Shown here one piece after another: positions 1 to 12,794 of a stretch of DNA of 64,000 bases (within the stretch, counting starts at the first letter, position 1; every line of letters begins with the position of its first letter). Source of the stretch: Ochotona curzoniae. Lineage: Eukaryota > Chordata > Mammalia > Lagomorpha > Ochotonidae. The position numbers were made by a program, and so were the translations under genes. The notes below the pieces were generated by a model, which saw only the letters and a list, made by a program, of their open reading frames with translations, did no database searches and was not told where the DNA came from. Where the stretch lies: the NCBI RefSeq assembly GCF_017591425.1, contig NW_024467104.1, forward strand, positions 1,302,001 to 1,366,000. Direction: 5' to 3'.

Positions 1-220
1 AGCAAATGTCCAAAAAGGACAAATTGGTGAGGAAAAAGTACATTGGGGTTTGGAGGTGAGGTTCTATCTGAATAATAGTGATGATGATGATGTTCCCAGC
101 CACTGTTAGCAAATAGAAGAGCAAGAACATAATGAAAAGCATGAGCTGCGTGTTGGGCTCAGATGAGAGCCCCAGGAACACAAATTCAGTCACCGTGAAG
201 TTCATTTTCTTAGCATCCAT
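1..220 (-). CDS. Olfactory receptor, N-terminal part, cut by window edge
   Basis: Read on the minus strand from an ATG at 220-218, this gives an OR amino terminus: a VTEFVFLGLS start, a first membrane helix containing the family's GN pair (TVAGNIII), then LQTPMYFFLTNLSFLDIC in helix 2. The frame is open to the window edge, so the remaining roughly 240 residues lie outside. A second in-frame ATG (MNFTVTEF) five codons later would give a more usual short OR amino terminus with an N-glycosylation site (NFT); I cannot decide between the two. A pyrimidine-rich acceptor ending at 260 (minus strand) precedes the ATG, fitting the usual OR gene plan of a spliced untranslated 5' exon. The product would be an odorant-binding G-protein coupled receptor of olfactory neuron cilia. 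The subfamily is not resolved, and intactness cannot be judged. Confidence 0.8.
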   Translation of the reverse strand, partial: MDAKKMNFTVTEFVFLGLSSEPNTQLMLFIMFLLFYLLTVAGNIIIITIIQIEPHLQTPMYFFLTNLSFLDIC

Positions 221-1174
221 TTGTCAGGTCATATGCCTCTCTCAGAATCATTCATTCGCCTATAGACAAAAATATCCAAATATGTCAGACACCCAAGACA
301 CAGGAAAGGAAAAAGCAATACAGAGCTGATTTTATGCCCTAAGATTTTTTTTTTTTTTTTGGCTCTAATACAAATGAAATCTGTCTCTCCTCATTTGGAA
401 GGAAGATCCTGATCACATAAGAGTATCGCACTCAAGCCTCACTAAACAGATAGAATTCTCTGCTGGTTAAACAATTCTGTTTTCTGAAACACGATTTTTT
501 GCTTGTTGATAACTATCCAAAACTTATTTATTCTTCAAAGTATTGCTTAGGTGTCACTCAGCTCAAAATATCTTATATTTTCTCGGCTAGCACTGAACAA
601 CATGCAGCAGCCTGCAAATGAAACTCAGTGAATGTCGTGGCTTCACAGATGCCACTAACCCAGAGGTCAATCAGGAACCGTGCCCTGTGTTGCTTCATAC
701 ATGCTCCTCAGGCCATGTTCGAGCACTTCTAGACCCAGAACACCAAACAATGTGCATGCCAATTGTAAAAAAAAAAAAAAATCAGAGATACTCACTGTAA
801 GTTCTCTCAGATGCACCATTTCCTAACTGTGTAATTGGGTGGCTTCCTGGTATATAAAATACGAATAATAGAATTAGTTTTGAGAAAATATTAAGTACTG
901 ATTGAAATGATGTGTTCATAGGATCGAAGATAATGGTCAAGCACTAGGGTAGCTTAGTAATACTAGTAACTGTGGATTTTACATCTCTACAATCACCATT
1001 TCAAAAAATATATAAAATAGAAAACACACAGATGGAGTAAATTTACATGGTCTACTGTTGAAGAATCCATAATCACTTCTTCGTCTCTATTCCATCCTTG
1101 TTTATAGAGTTTGAGCAAACCTGGTTAATTGCCTTCAAGCCTTAATATATTTAACAGAAGCAATTTAAAAAGAC
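221..1174. other. Intergenic, no gene seen
   Basis: AT-rich sequence with a poly-T run near 347-360 and a poly-A run near 767-780. A minus-strand donor-like site (ACA|GTGAGT, near 794) and a TATA-like stretch near 851-860 could belong to the untranslated exon of the OR at the left edge, but there is no EBF-like site and I do not call it. Nothing else recognised. Confidence 0.4.
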
Positions 1175-1465
1175 ATGCAGGGCTGGTGTTGTGGTGGCAA
1201 GCTATGCCTTTGCCTGTGGCGACAGCATCACATGCAGGCACTAGTTTGGGTCCTGGTGGCTCTACTTCCAATACAGCTCCCTGTTAAAAGCCTAGGAAGA
1301 CAGCAGGGGAGGGTCAGAATATTGAAATCACTGTTCTCATATGGGAGACCTGAAATAAACTCCTGGTTCCTGGCTTTGGACCAGCCCCAGCTCTGGACAC
1401 AGTAGCAACTATTCAGGGAGTGAACCAGTGGATGGAAAACAAATATTTTTCTAAAAAGGAAATCA
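1175..1465 (+). repeat. CSINE (lagomorph C repeat), old copy
   Basis: Follows the CSINE order on the plus strand: tRNA-like head, the middle block with 'atgggagacctg' and 'ctcctggttcctggctt', then 'gggagtgaaccagtggatgga' and a tail. Many substitutions and a weak A tail mark it as an old insertion. Confidence 0.75.
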
Positions 1466-2349
1466 ATAGTGAAAAATCCTAAAAATAAGCATAGTCACAG
1501 TAGAGTCTACAATTAATTAATGTGTTTGTTCATTATTTTTCTCTTTTAATTTTTCTTTCTCTTTACCTGTGACATTTACATTGCAGCATGTGCTGAATGC
1601 TGGAAACACAAAATTAAGCAAACTAAATGTCCTCAACACACTCACTGAACGTGTAGTTCACAGAAAGTTCCAAGAACTAAAAAAAAAAAAAAATGAATGA
1701 ATAAATAAATAAACTGATTTCTGAGGTAATGGGGAATACAGATCAAGAAAACACTAAGAAATAAATAGCTACAATTCGCAATGAGGACTATGTCTTCCAA
1801 TATCATATATTGTTAAAAATAATATCTACTCATTTAAAATGGATTAAATGTCATTTGTTTTAAACCAGTATTTTCAAATAAAACAAGTATATGAACTTGT
1901 AAGCAATATCATGGGAAATATCAAGTTCATGGCTACAGCAAAGAGGGACTTCAAAAGAGAGGGAGACCATTCAAAGTTCTCCTTTCCTCAAACGAACAAG
2001 AAACAGGAAAGGGAGTCTACATAGCTACCTTGTAGCTCCTTCAAACAGAGATTACAAGTCATGCCGTACACAAGAAATGTCTTGGTGGTTTTCAGAAGTG
2101 ATGTTAACGACAACAAATGGCAAACAATGCACTTCTGCACTGAGGACATGATGACTACAATCAGGAGACAATATACCAGTGACGGAATACACAGCAGCTT
2201 CTATCAAGACTGGATGACATGTGTGGCTCCACCACCTGCCTATTCAGGAGGCCTTACACGATCCATGCAATGGATCTGTCTCACTTCCTTCATCTGTAGG
2301 AAAGTGAGAATGGAACAGCTTCTGCAGAAGAAAGACAATGCATGCAGGA
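1466..2349. other. Intergenic, no gene seen
   Basis: AT-rich. Contains an A-run followed by a short (ATAA)n stretch near 1680-1711, probably the tail of an unrecognised retroposon. An open frame covering 2061-2447 runs into the next CSINE and has no recognisable protein signature. Confidence 0.4.
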
Positions 2350-2635
2350 CTTGGCATTGTGGTGTAGCAGGTAAAACCACCACTTGCAACTTGAGCATCT
2401 CAGGCACTTTCCAAGAACAGGTTACTCTGCTCCCAGATTCCTGCTAATGCTCCTAGGAGAAGGTTGGGAAACGGCCAAAGTACCTGGGCCTCTTCAATCT
2501 ATGTGAGAAACCTAAATGCAATTCCAGGACCATGACTTTTCCTTGAACCAACTTTGCATTATGACAGCCATTTGAGTAACCTTCTAAGCATTGGGGGACC
2601 TTTCTCTGTATCTATATCCATCAAATAAATAAGTA
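2350..2635 (+). repeat. CSINE, old copy
   Basis: Plus-strand CSINE with head ('ggcattgtggtgtagcaggt'), middle block and a tail ending in 'caaataaataagt' near 2622-2634. Strongly diverged. Confidence 0.7.
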
Positions 2636-3074
2636 CACACACACATATTGAATATACATCATCTAAAACAGACATAATGTAAGTATTTAATATATTTTAG
2701 CTAATATTATATCATGGTTAGGACATGTGATTCTCATAAAAGGATTCATTCATTCATTCATTTATTCTCATTACTCAAGAAAATAAGAGTTGTTGATAAC
2801 CCCTGCCCCCCATAAAAATAATATGACAGAGTGTAAGCCTTTTAAGATAAGCAACTTCTCTGTAGTCACTTGAAGAGTAAGTGATTGTTATGTCCTAGTT
2901 CCTGCAACACACATATATTATATGGCATTCTATCTATATAGAAATAAGACCACCCCAAAATAACATTTTTATTGTTATTGGTACATATGAATACTTAAAC
3001 TACTGTAAATGCAAAAGAACAGGAAAATTATTTATCAACATGTAAGCATTATCTGTATTTTGAAGATTAAAAAA

Positions 3075-3362
3075 AGGGGCTTGGACATTGTAACATAATT
3101 GGTTAAGCCACCACAGGAGATGCTAACATACTATATGGTTATTAATTCAAGTCCCAGCTGCTTCAGGTTCCAATTAGCTTTGTGCTAACACACCTAAATA
3201 AACAGCTGAAAATGGTTCAAGTTCCTGGGCCTCCGCACCAAAGTAGGAGAACCCAATGGAATTCCTGGATTTGGCCTGGCCAAACCTTGGATTTGCCCTG
3301 GCAGTTTTAGCTATTTAGGGAATAATCAGTAGATGAAAACTCTGTCTCTCTCTTTCTCTCTC

Positions 3363-3404
<42 letters not shown>

Positions 3405-3442
3405 ATAACTCTATCTTCAAATTAAAAAAAAAATCTTAAAAA
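3075..3442 (+). repeat. CSINE with expanded (CT)n tract
   Basis: Plus-strand CSINE. The pyrimidine tract that precedes the A tail in this family has expanded to an almost pure CT microsatellite at about 3341-3400. It ends in an A-run at about 3423-3432 and an AAAATCTT-type tail. Confidence 0.75.
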
Positions 3443-6400
3443 AATTAAAAATGAATGTAGACCCTAATGACCCTAATGCCTCAGAATACACATTAGCCTC
3501 AAAGAACATTTGTAGCTGTTTCATTGACAGGCTAACTGGGACTCATTCACTTCTACAGTTTGTCAACATGTATTCCTATCCTATTCTTCTGAAGATGCAT
3601 AGCCTCCATCTCATACATAAGGAAAGTGGAATAAATTTTAAGACCACATCAGGAAGCCAGTATCAGTTTTCCAGAGATTCTGTGTCTACAATTACCTATG
3701 GAGACACCTTGATAGTGTGAGGAATCATGTGTTTAGCTGTGTACCAACCAACCAATTCATCAGGACAAAGATAACTGTTCTACAAGCCTTCTGCAGCTTG
3801 TCTATGTGGAAATCTATTGATTCTTTTTATTCAGGCATGCAAAATAATGCTCTTGAAAATTCTTCCTAATATTATTCACTCATGCAGAATTAATGCAGGT
3901 TTCTTCAGCCGAGAGATTTTTGACCTTTGACTGTGTGCATGTGATTAAGTGCATATGAATAAAAGATGTTAACTTGTCTTTTTCCTGACAAAATATGAGT
4001 CTGTCTGCCCAACTGACTCTGAGTTTGTAGAGATCTTGCCGTGCTTTTGTTTCTGCCAGTTTATAATTCACAGTAAGGGCTTTTAAGTACAGATCAATTC
4101 CAACTTATTTGAATTTAACTTATTGAGTAACTTATTTATTGAAAGAATTTATGTACTGAAAGAACTTATTGAATAAATTCTTTTTTCCTACTGTTTAAAT
4201 CTTAACCTTCTGTTCATAACAGAAACATTTTCATGGGAACCATGATTTTAGTCAAAGTATATAATCCGGTATAGTTGTCTGCTCCAGAGTCTTTGACTTT
4301 TCTATACAGTTGTGCCTAATGCTTGAAAATCATGTGACTGAATTGTGTTGTTTTAAAGGTGCTGGAGCTTCGTGGCAGAATTGGGCAGCAGTTGACTCTG
4401 TGGCACTTTCCTCTAAATTGGGTTATTTGGCATCACACTGACATAGCACTTTTGGAGTTATACATATTTCACAGATTAAAGACGCATCTTGCATTTTACA
4501 AATCACAAGAAAAAAACCTTAAAATATCTTAAACGCCAGGTTGGAGAAAAATTATTTTGTTTCTCCATAAACTCAACATTTACAAAGACTGGCACATTGA
4601 TCTGTGTCACTGTTGCACAACCAAATCATTGTCTTGCTCATTGGGAGTGGTTAAATTATTTACTTCTATTTAGCAGGTAGATTTCCTAGGTAGCAGTGTT
4701 ATAATAGGGTATTTTAAACAATATATCTTCTTCTGGAGAAAATTTTTACAAAACAATGGATTTTAGAGACTGACTGAGAACATGGATTCTGAAATCATAA
4801 CTTCCATTCTGAATCACCTGGACGTTTTCCTAAACTCCTAATCATTTTTGTGCTACATTGATCAAGAACTGCCCAAGTATTTAATTCATGGATTATCACA
4901 CTGGTTATGGGAGAAAGCACATCTAGAAGTTTTAACGTAGCATTTGTGAGATTTAGAAAGTACAGTTAAAAGCATTTTATAAAACTCTAGCTTTACACAA
5001 TTCACTGTTGCATTCAGTTGTGCTGCACTGGGACTTTCAGCTACAACTGTACGCAGTTGTAAATGCATATCAGTGAGGATGAGGAGGTTCTTACAGCCCA
5101 CATGGAACTCATTCATCCTATACAAGGTTTGTTATGGCCAACCTTTACACTGACTCCTCGTTGGCTAGTAATTCATTAACAAATGAAAGTAAATTTAAGA
5201 ACAGAAAAGCTTGGAAGCTAAGAATAAAGATCACCCTATCACAGTCTTATTCCACAAAAGTATGAGCATTAGGTAAGTTTCCAGGCAGCCACAAAACATC
5301 TGGCCAATGAATCCATAATGACTTATGAAACTATGCTGGAAATGGAATTATCATTCGATAAGAAAAAAAATGATAACTTAGGCGAAAATTACACTGTAGA
5401 TGATTATTTACCAGTTAGCATGAAGTCATTCCACAGACTACTCTTGAATAACAGATAGCAGGAGGTATTGATAAAATATGCAGAGAAGCATTTGATGGGA
5501 GGAATTCCTCTGTAAGAACATGCCGTAACAGGAAATCAAATTTTAAATCAGCAATAATGTCATGCAGATGGACATCTTAGCAAGGTTTGTAGCTTTTGAT
5601 GTTCAAAGGAAGCAATGAATTCCCTAGCAAAAACTAAGGAATTAAGTCCCTCAGAAAACGGGTAGCAGGCTGCTACTATGATCCTCTTCTAGAGAGCAAG
5701 TACTTTACAGGACGCTCTTCACATAAAAACTATCTTGACAAAAACTTCAAAATACATTCACATCAATTTTTAAAATGCAAATGTTGAGAATCAGAAAGAA
5801 TATACATTTCCACAATGTCAGAACATATAGTCCCAAAGTTAAATAGCTGCTGTGTTTTTTGTTGTTGTTTTTTTTTTTTGTCATTATTATTTTTTCCCAT
5901 CTCAGCTGACTACTTTCAATATGGGCACAGCAGAACAAAGGTATCCATGGTTAACAGCATGGAAATGATCCAATTCATACCTGTCCTCCTTGTACGAGCA
6001 CAGAAGCAAACGCTCAAGAAAGACAAAGCAGATGAGCTCTGTGTGCAAAACACTACAGTCCCTTGCACACAAGTATGTGTGTGTCCTTTTCTGATAACTA
6101 CAAATGAAACACAGATACGATCCAAGTCAGCCCTTTATAGACATTTTCAAAAGAAGAGGATAAAAGCAAACAGAGTAACATCCCTAAATGACCCAAGTGT
6201 TTATATATTTTTCATTTTAAAGGCTTAGGCTGAATTTTTAATTCCTGGGGGATAATGTCCCAGACCAGTCATTAAAATTTAATTATCTCTTCTTAGGGAT
6301 TCTGGTTGATGTGTTCCTTGAACACTGCTCTCCTGTCTTCCCCTGCTACCTTTCCACTCTCCACAGCATCAATCTCATCAGTGGCTCAAAGATAATGGTA

Positions 6401-6590
6401 CACCATAGTGCTACATTGCCCGATGTGAAAACGAGTGCATTCGTCACAGGAGCTGATCACCCTAAAATGCACGTTACCAGGACCCCATTCAAAGGAAACA
6501 CAAATTTAGCGATGACTAATTTATTCTCAGGTATCTACAACGCAAACAAGAAAATAGATCTTCAGCAGATTTTCTTTGAATATGTCTTTG
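3443..6590. other. Intergenic, no gene seen
   Basis: About 3.1 kb of AT-rich sequence. Open frames here (for example 5815-6228 +, 6311-6715 +) have no domain, signal or family resemblance that I can see, and the second runs into L1-like sequence. A poly-T run lies at about 5869-5879. I see no RNA gene. Confidence 0.4.
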
Positions 6591-7650
6591 AATATATGTA
6601 CTCTGCAGTGGAACTGTCAAATTGCATGGAGATTATGTCTTTTTTTAAGCAAGCTTCTATTGTTTTACTGCTTTCCATGATGGCTACACTACTTTTCATT
6701 CCCACCAATGTATGACTTTTCCTTTCCCCATTTTCTTATCAGTACTTGTTATTTTTGTTTTTAATGTTTTTTTTAAGATTTATTTATTTTTAATGCATAG
6801 TTTATGGAGAGGAGGAGAGACAGAGAGAAAGATCTTCCATTCATGATTCACTCCTCAAGTGACCACAATAGCAGATGCTGTGCCAATCCAAAGCCAGAAG
6901 CCAGGAACTACTTTAAAGTCTCCCACAGGGATGCAGGGTCCCAAGGCTTCAGGTCGTGCTTGAATGCTTTCCCAGGCCACAAGCAGGGAGCTGGATGGTA
7001 AGCAGGGATGCCAGGATTAGAACCTGTGCCCATAAGGGATCTTGGTGCGTTCAAGGCAAGAACTTTAGCTACTAGGCCACCACGCTGGGCCTTTAATGTC
7101 TTCATTAAAAACTAGCATTTCTAACTGGAGTATGTTATATCTCATGGTGGTTCTGGCTGATACTTTTGGATCATAAGATTAATAAAACATTTTTTTTTCA
7201 TGGATCTGTTGTCATTAGTGTGACCTCTTCCGAGATATTTTCTCCCATTCTACAGGGCTACTTTCTTCATGGTGTTGATTACTGTATTCCCTGTTAAAAT
7301 GTTACTCAGTTTTCTACAATCCCTTTTACCTGTTTCTGCTTTTGATCACTCTGCTTTTGAATCCTTTAGAATTTTGTGCCCAGACGTGTGTTGCCAAGAT
7401 ATTTCCTAATATTTCTAAATAGCCTCAGCTCCCTTGTTTATCTTTCGTTCTACTTCAGCTATTCTTTGTACATGAGATAAGAATACAGGATTGTTTTTAA
7501 ACATTGATGTTCAATATTTTTCCAACACTGTTTACTAGAAAGACCAAGAGGCAGTCTAACCCACAAGGCAAATTTGGGAAGTTTCACTGTTATGTTCCCC
7601 ATTGACTCCATGATTCAGGTTGTTTCTCTCTTTTGATAATTAATACATGG
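6590..7650 (-). mobile_element. Old L1 fragment (ORF2 3' region), antisense
   Basis: The plus strand carries the typical antisense of an ancient mammalian L1: 'cattcccaccaatgta', 'ttatcagtacttgttattt' and, after the CSINE, 'ttctcccattctacagg'. These correspond to the C-terminal ORF2 coding region. A younger CSINE at about 6772-7091 interrupts it. No open frame remains. Boundaries are approximate. Confidence 0.65.
6772..7091 (-). repeat. CSINE inserted in old L1
   Basis: Complete minus-strand copy: poly-T and 'aagatttatttattt' on the left, tRNA-like head ending 'ccaccacgctgggcc' on the right. The flanks share the direct repeat 'tttaatgt' (about 6759-6766 and 7092-7099), the expected target-site duplication. 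This shows the CSINE is younger than the L1 it sits in. Confidence 0.85.
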
Positions 7651-8850
7651 CCATCGAGATTTGTCAGAAGATAAAAACAGAGAATGGTGAAGATATGTGA
7701 CCAGAAATATTTTATGTCGCCTTTATTCATCTCTTACTGAGCAGAATGAAACCATACAATAGTGTCTCACCTACAAGGTATCCTGGGGAATGTAGCTGGT
7801 CTAAGTGTTGAGAAAAAACAGAAGGGCTTGCTGAGCATCTAACTATACTGTTTGTGTTAGTCAATGAAGGGTAAATCCTAGCACTGGAGGCTTAATCTGT
7901 CAAGTTAAACTGCAGAACCACCTGGAGAGTGCATAATCAGGGAGTGGGAGTGACCTAGTAGGAAGATAGTTGCACCTCCCACTTGGGTTACCACTCCCAC
8001 TAGAGAGCACAAAAATCAAAAATCAGGACAGGGGCAGGTGTGGCTAGATAGAAAGGCGCCTGCCAGTATATGTGTGGGCTGGATAGTAGGGTTGGTTGGA
8101 TTGAACTAGGCTTTAATGCCCATTGATATGTATGAGAGCTAAATGGGATGTGGGATAGACCAAACAAGTCTGCAGTAATTCTGGTAAGCATGGGAACCAG
8201 GGTAGGGGGCAGGCCTGGTGGGGGTTTCAGGGAGTTGCCCCAACTATGCTACAGCTAACACTGGTTTGCGTGAGGACCGAGTATGAAGTGGACAGGATCG
8301 GGCTGGACTGCAACACCCATCGGTTCAAATGGATGACAGGGCTGGAAACAGAACTGACCCAGCAATTGCAACAACCAGCTTGTGCATAGGATGATTGGGG
8401 TGACAGACTGTGCTGGACCCTGTAGTGGCAAGCACACACAAGAATAAGGTCTGGGATCACCTCAGACGAAGTTTCTTTGGAGATCTCTCTAACTGAACTG
8501 CTGACCTCAGAATTCAAACCATGAAGAGAATATGTCAGCCAGTGGATTCTGAATAGATTTCATTGTGATTGGAACAGAGAGATTGGCAGCAATTCAGAAC
8601 TGTTGAACTATCAAAACTGCATGAGCAGGACCCTTGGAGTGTGCCTCACATCAGGGACCTGGGATGGGAGGGAGGCTGGGTGAGGCTTCTCCCTTTGTTT
8701 CTCCCCTGGCCCCTGATACAGCGAAAAACAATGATGCTGATATTAGTGTGGAAACAATGATATTAACCACTTTCCTGTAGCCCTCAACAATTTGTACTGT
8801 ATCAACTAAGTAAGATTATTTAAAAAAAAATAAATTAAAAAAGAGAACAG
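7650..8850 (+). repeat. Unclassified retroposon-like segment, likely L1-type 3' untranslated region
   Basis: GC content is clearly higher than in the flanking DNA, and the block ends on the plus strand in an A-rich tail (about 8820-8845). It contains several loosely similar 'ggg...gcctggtgggg'-type stretches and no credible coding frame. The most likely reading is a 3' untranslated region of a lagomorph L1 family ending in poly(A), but I cannot name the family. The left boundary is uncertain. Confidence 0.4.
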
Positions 8851-11505
8851 GATCATTTGTTCTTTTTGTTTATTTTCGGTGTTAAAAACAAGGAAGGCAC
8901 ACAGATTTGCATAGCAAATGCTTCCTTCCAGTGATGGCTCTATTGAAATTTATTGAGTGTTATGACTCTGCTCTGGTCTAAAATTCTTTCATACAAGAAT
9001 TTAATTCTTCATTTAGGGTGTATCCTTGTATCGTGGCTACAATGAATATCAAGATATCCTTATTTTCTTTTTCCACATAGTAATATTTCACATCGATTTG
9101 CCTAGTTTCTTCCTTTGCTTAAGCTAAAATGACAAAATGGAAATTTTGTTCAATGTTTGGCTGACAAAGGTATTTAAAAGGATATTCCAGGTTTGCCAAG
9201 TTCTGTTTCAGAAAGTGTCAATAACCTGTGGCACATGGGTCGAACCAGACACATGGTTAAGGGCCAGACAGACTCCTGCCCAGATAGGCACACATAGCTT
9301 CTAGGCTGATCCTGTTACATACCTGGTACTCCCTGAGGCTGATAAATTTATCATGTGTGGTAATCAGTGTGCTCAAGTTATGATCCCATGGTTTAAAGAA
9401 GTGAAGAAATCTACTAACACGAGAAAAAGAGGTATCAGGGCTAAATGCTAAGGGCAGACACACAACCAAGGCATTCCCATGCATAGGTTTGCTCATTATC
9501 TCTCCCTTGGTCTGGGGCCTGTTGTGTAAGCTATCAACAGTCATATCAAGGCAATTGCTTCATTTTGTAAACCTGACAACCTGAGCTCTAAAGATCACAA
9601 ATACAAGGGCTATCACTAGTTTTTTTCTGTGTTCTATCTTAGCTGATAGTACATCATTATTAATTATTAATTCCCCATAGTCGGGTAGACTGTATGGAAA
9701 TTTAATCATTTTACTTTACTCTTTCTGATTCTATTTAAAAAATAAGCATCATGACAATGAAACAGTAAAGTTAACCTAAAAGAGTTTCATGTTTCAACCA
9801 CTCCTTTATGAATGCTAAGAATGGGATCTTCCTGATACTTACTTCAGGCTTGACCTGAAGGACTGACTGCTACTGGTGAGAAAAATCAGGATGTACAACA
9901 ATGGATCAGTTGTGTGCACACACAAGTTCATAGTTCTTGGGCAAACCAACAAGAAAGGAACGGCTTCTCATACAATGAAGAGACCTGGTTTTACCACTTA
10001 AAATCCATTCCCTGGAGAAAGCAACAAATTGAATAAGTCTGAGTGCTTGAATAGGACTTCATACATTGAAGAGCACATCTTCTGAAAAAACAGTGATAAT
10101 ATATTCATCAAAGTGAAGACATTAACATGAGAGAGAAAATCAACACATTCTAATGTAAAGTAAAAGTTTAATCCAGGTCACCGCCCTGTATGTTCTTCAC
10201 AATCTCTCCTTCCAAGTGAGTTCTGCTGAATTTCTTCTAAGTGAGGTCTACAGATCTGCTGAATTTCTGACAGCTTTGCCACTGATTATTGTTCCCTCAT
10301 CTGTAATTTAATAGTTATAATCTCCTGGGCCAGACAGGTCTTCTACCGCCTAATAACTGTCTGTTCATCCCTTAATGATAAGGTTGTGTTTCTGTTTGTT
10401 GTTTAAAATCTCTGATTAAGTGTAAAATTTGAATTTCAACATTCATAGTAGGGTGTCAACCAAGTAGACCGTATAAATAGATTCTCCCTCTTTCTCTTAG
10501 TTATGATAATATTACCATAACCCACTAAAGTTACTTATTTTTGTTACTCCCAATAAACTACAACATTCCTACGACAGGAATCCTATCTTTATTCTATTTT
10601 TTATCCTCAGTGGCTTGCAGAATACATAGAACATAGTAAATACTACGAGTTTGTACATAGGTGATTTGTAACTGAAACTTGGATTGTGTGATCTTGAACA
10701 ACGTTGACCAAACCACACAACCACTCCTGTCAGATAACTTATCTGACATAACTGAGAAGGCATTCACAATGACTTCTTAACTTTTTGTAAAGATCAAATT
10801 ACATGACACCTTTAGAGTATTTACATGAGTGTATTTTTGACTATGATGATGATCACTGATAGCTATCGTTGACCAGAAGCTTTGAGCTAGCACACTATCT
10901 TGATTAAAATGATCGTATTTGCTGGAATCATTTTATTAGTTAATATAACATATTGCTAAGTAAAAAACAAATTAATGAGTTGAAAAACAGCAAAGTGTAT
11001 TGCATGGACATACATATGGATATCCACTTACAAAAGAATTCAGTCAGAGATGAGAGAGTCAAAGGCTGCCTTTCTCTAAAATGCCCTTAGTGTAGGAGAA
11101 ATCCATGCGTTTTGTAGTCAGATTGCATTGGTTTGAAGTCCTCACTGGACATAGACTTGAGCTTTGTTGGGGAATGTCAGTTGTCTGCTCTCAGTATTCA
11201 AGAGATCTCAAAAGGCCCATGGGAAACTACATTGTCATTGTCATTCTACACTCCTGTGAACTTTGCAAAGCTCCCTCCTGTATTCTTGACTGTAACAGGA
11301 GTTGCTACAGTTACTTCTAGGAGTTGCTTCACAGTATTCATTTATTGCTTTTTTTTCTATTCCCAGCTGGGGATTTTTCATACAGCAAATATTCAGCATG
11401 GGATAATTAGCATCATCATCTTCAAATTAAAAAGTTTGAATTGTACAGGCCAAATGAGTTCAACACATTTGTTGATGTATTGATTTCTCAGAATCTTTCT
11501 AAACC
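8851..11505. other. Intergenic, no gene seen
   Basis: AT-rich sequence. The open frame at 9257-9544 (minus) has no signature I recognise. No SINE or L1 stretch is evident by eye. Confidence 0.4.
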
Positions 11506-11511
11506 AGGAAG

Positions 11512-11613
11512 TCCAGAGGGGTTAGAGGAATCAGACACACTGCAGAGCCTGAGCAAGTATAAGTCATCTGGAGCCTCAGTGTGATGTGCTGACTGTGACT
11601 TTGAGAGCTGAAG
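11512..11613 (+). promoter_or_regulatory. Candidate promoter and untranslated first exon of the OR9G gene
   Basis: A TATA-like box (TATAAG, 11558-11563) is followed about 50 bp later by a strong splice donor (CTGAAG|GTAAGC, GT at 11614-11615). A degenerate EBF-like site (TCCAGAGGGG, 11512-11521) lies upstream. The matching acceptor (TCTCTCCTAG) ends at 12777, 17 bases before the OR start codon, giving an intron of about 1.16 kb. OR genes typically have this plan. The assignment is inferred from motifs only, and the EBF match is weak. Confidence 0.35.
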
Positions 11614-12794
11614 GTAAGCATGCTAGTCCTGAGTTAAAACTATGCATGCTGCTACAATCATCAGGGTAGGCTCTAAGTAAGAGACAGGAATCTGCAAGTA
11701 GATTATTAGGTCGCAGGACCACTCCAGTGCTGATGCTGAGAAGCTCACGTAGGGATGCAAGCAGAGATGCTGTGAGAAAACTTTGTAGCATCCAAGCATA
11801 TGATAATGGTACCTGCACCTACTGTGGGAAAACTGCAGCTGAAAAACATTGGCTGAGCCAAGCATATATTTTAAAAGTAGCATAAAAGATGCTACTAATT
11901 AAATAAAAACAGAAATTTAGAAGTCAAGAATTATATTAGATCACTCTTCCTACAATAGAATAATGCTATTTATTGAATAAGGTGAGAAAAAAGAGGAGAA
12001 TTAAGAAAGAATGAAAAAAAGTAGCAATTTTCTGCACATGCCACAGAGATATGCTGTCAATTTAAAAGACTGGCATTTGAATCAACACATCTGTAGTCCA
12101 CAGAGCACATTTGGAAAAGAGATACATCATTTGTACCTATTCAAAAATATAGATCACTTTGAGTCATCAGACTAGATGAAAATTCCAGGGAATTGTTTCA
12201 TTGTAAAGACATGAAATTGAAGATTGGTTCTGATGCCATTCAAAAATTAGAAAAAAGTTGACCACATACAGAAAGAAAAACTGATAAAATCACATGAATA
12301 TTAAGGCAAGAAAGGCATTTATCCAAATAGAAGGAATTATACACTAAGATAAATCATGAAAATACAGCTAGGTATGTTCAAATGAGGATTCAAAATTTTT
12401 GAATCATTGAAAATTAGGTAAGTGGTAAGAGCTGAAGTCCAATTGGAACAATCTTAACAGTATTCTTAAACTTCCTCAGAAATAAAACTGCATATTAATA
12501 CTGTAACTCATTAATGCTAATCTCAAGCATGAAGAATGAACTGTTATCCTAGCTAGAAAGATAAGCAGTATTATAAACACTCAAATATGGAGTTTATATT
12601 GAATAGCTAAAACCTCATATTTATAGGGATTTTGTATGTTTACCCATAGTCACACAATGAAAACAGCAGATTACTGGATCCTAGACATTAAGGATTATGA
12701 CAGATGTCCAATTCTTTATTTAGCATGTTGCCTATTCAACAGAGTGATTCGTTAAATTCTCCTGTTGTCTCTCCTAGGTGAAATGCCCCATCTC

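Noticed and set aside
6772..7091. tRNA-like heads of CSINEs as functional tRNA genes
   Set aside because: The heads are tRNA-derived but embedded in SINEs with body and A tail, and diverge from a foldable mature tRNA; this applies to all copies in the window.
12765..12794. Upstream extension of the OR9G frame
   Set aside because: The open frame there begins without an ATG and crosses the splice acceptor (AG at 12776-12777). The ATG at 12795 fits the family length.
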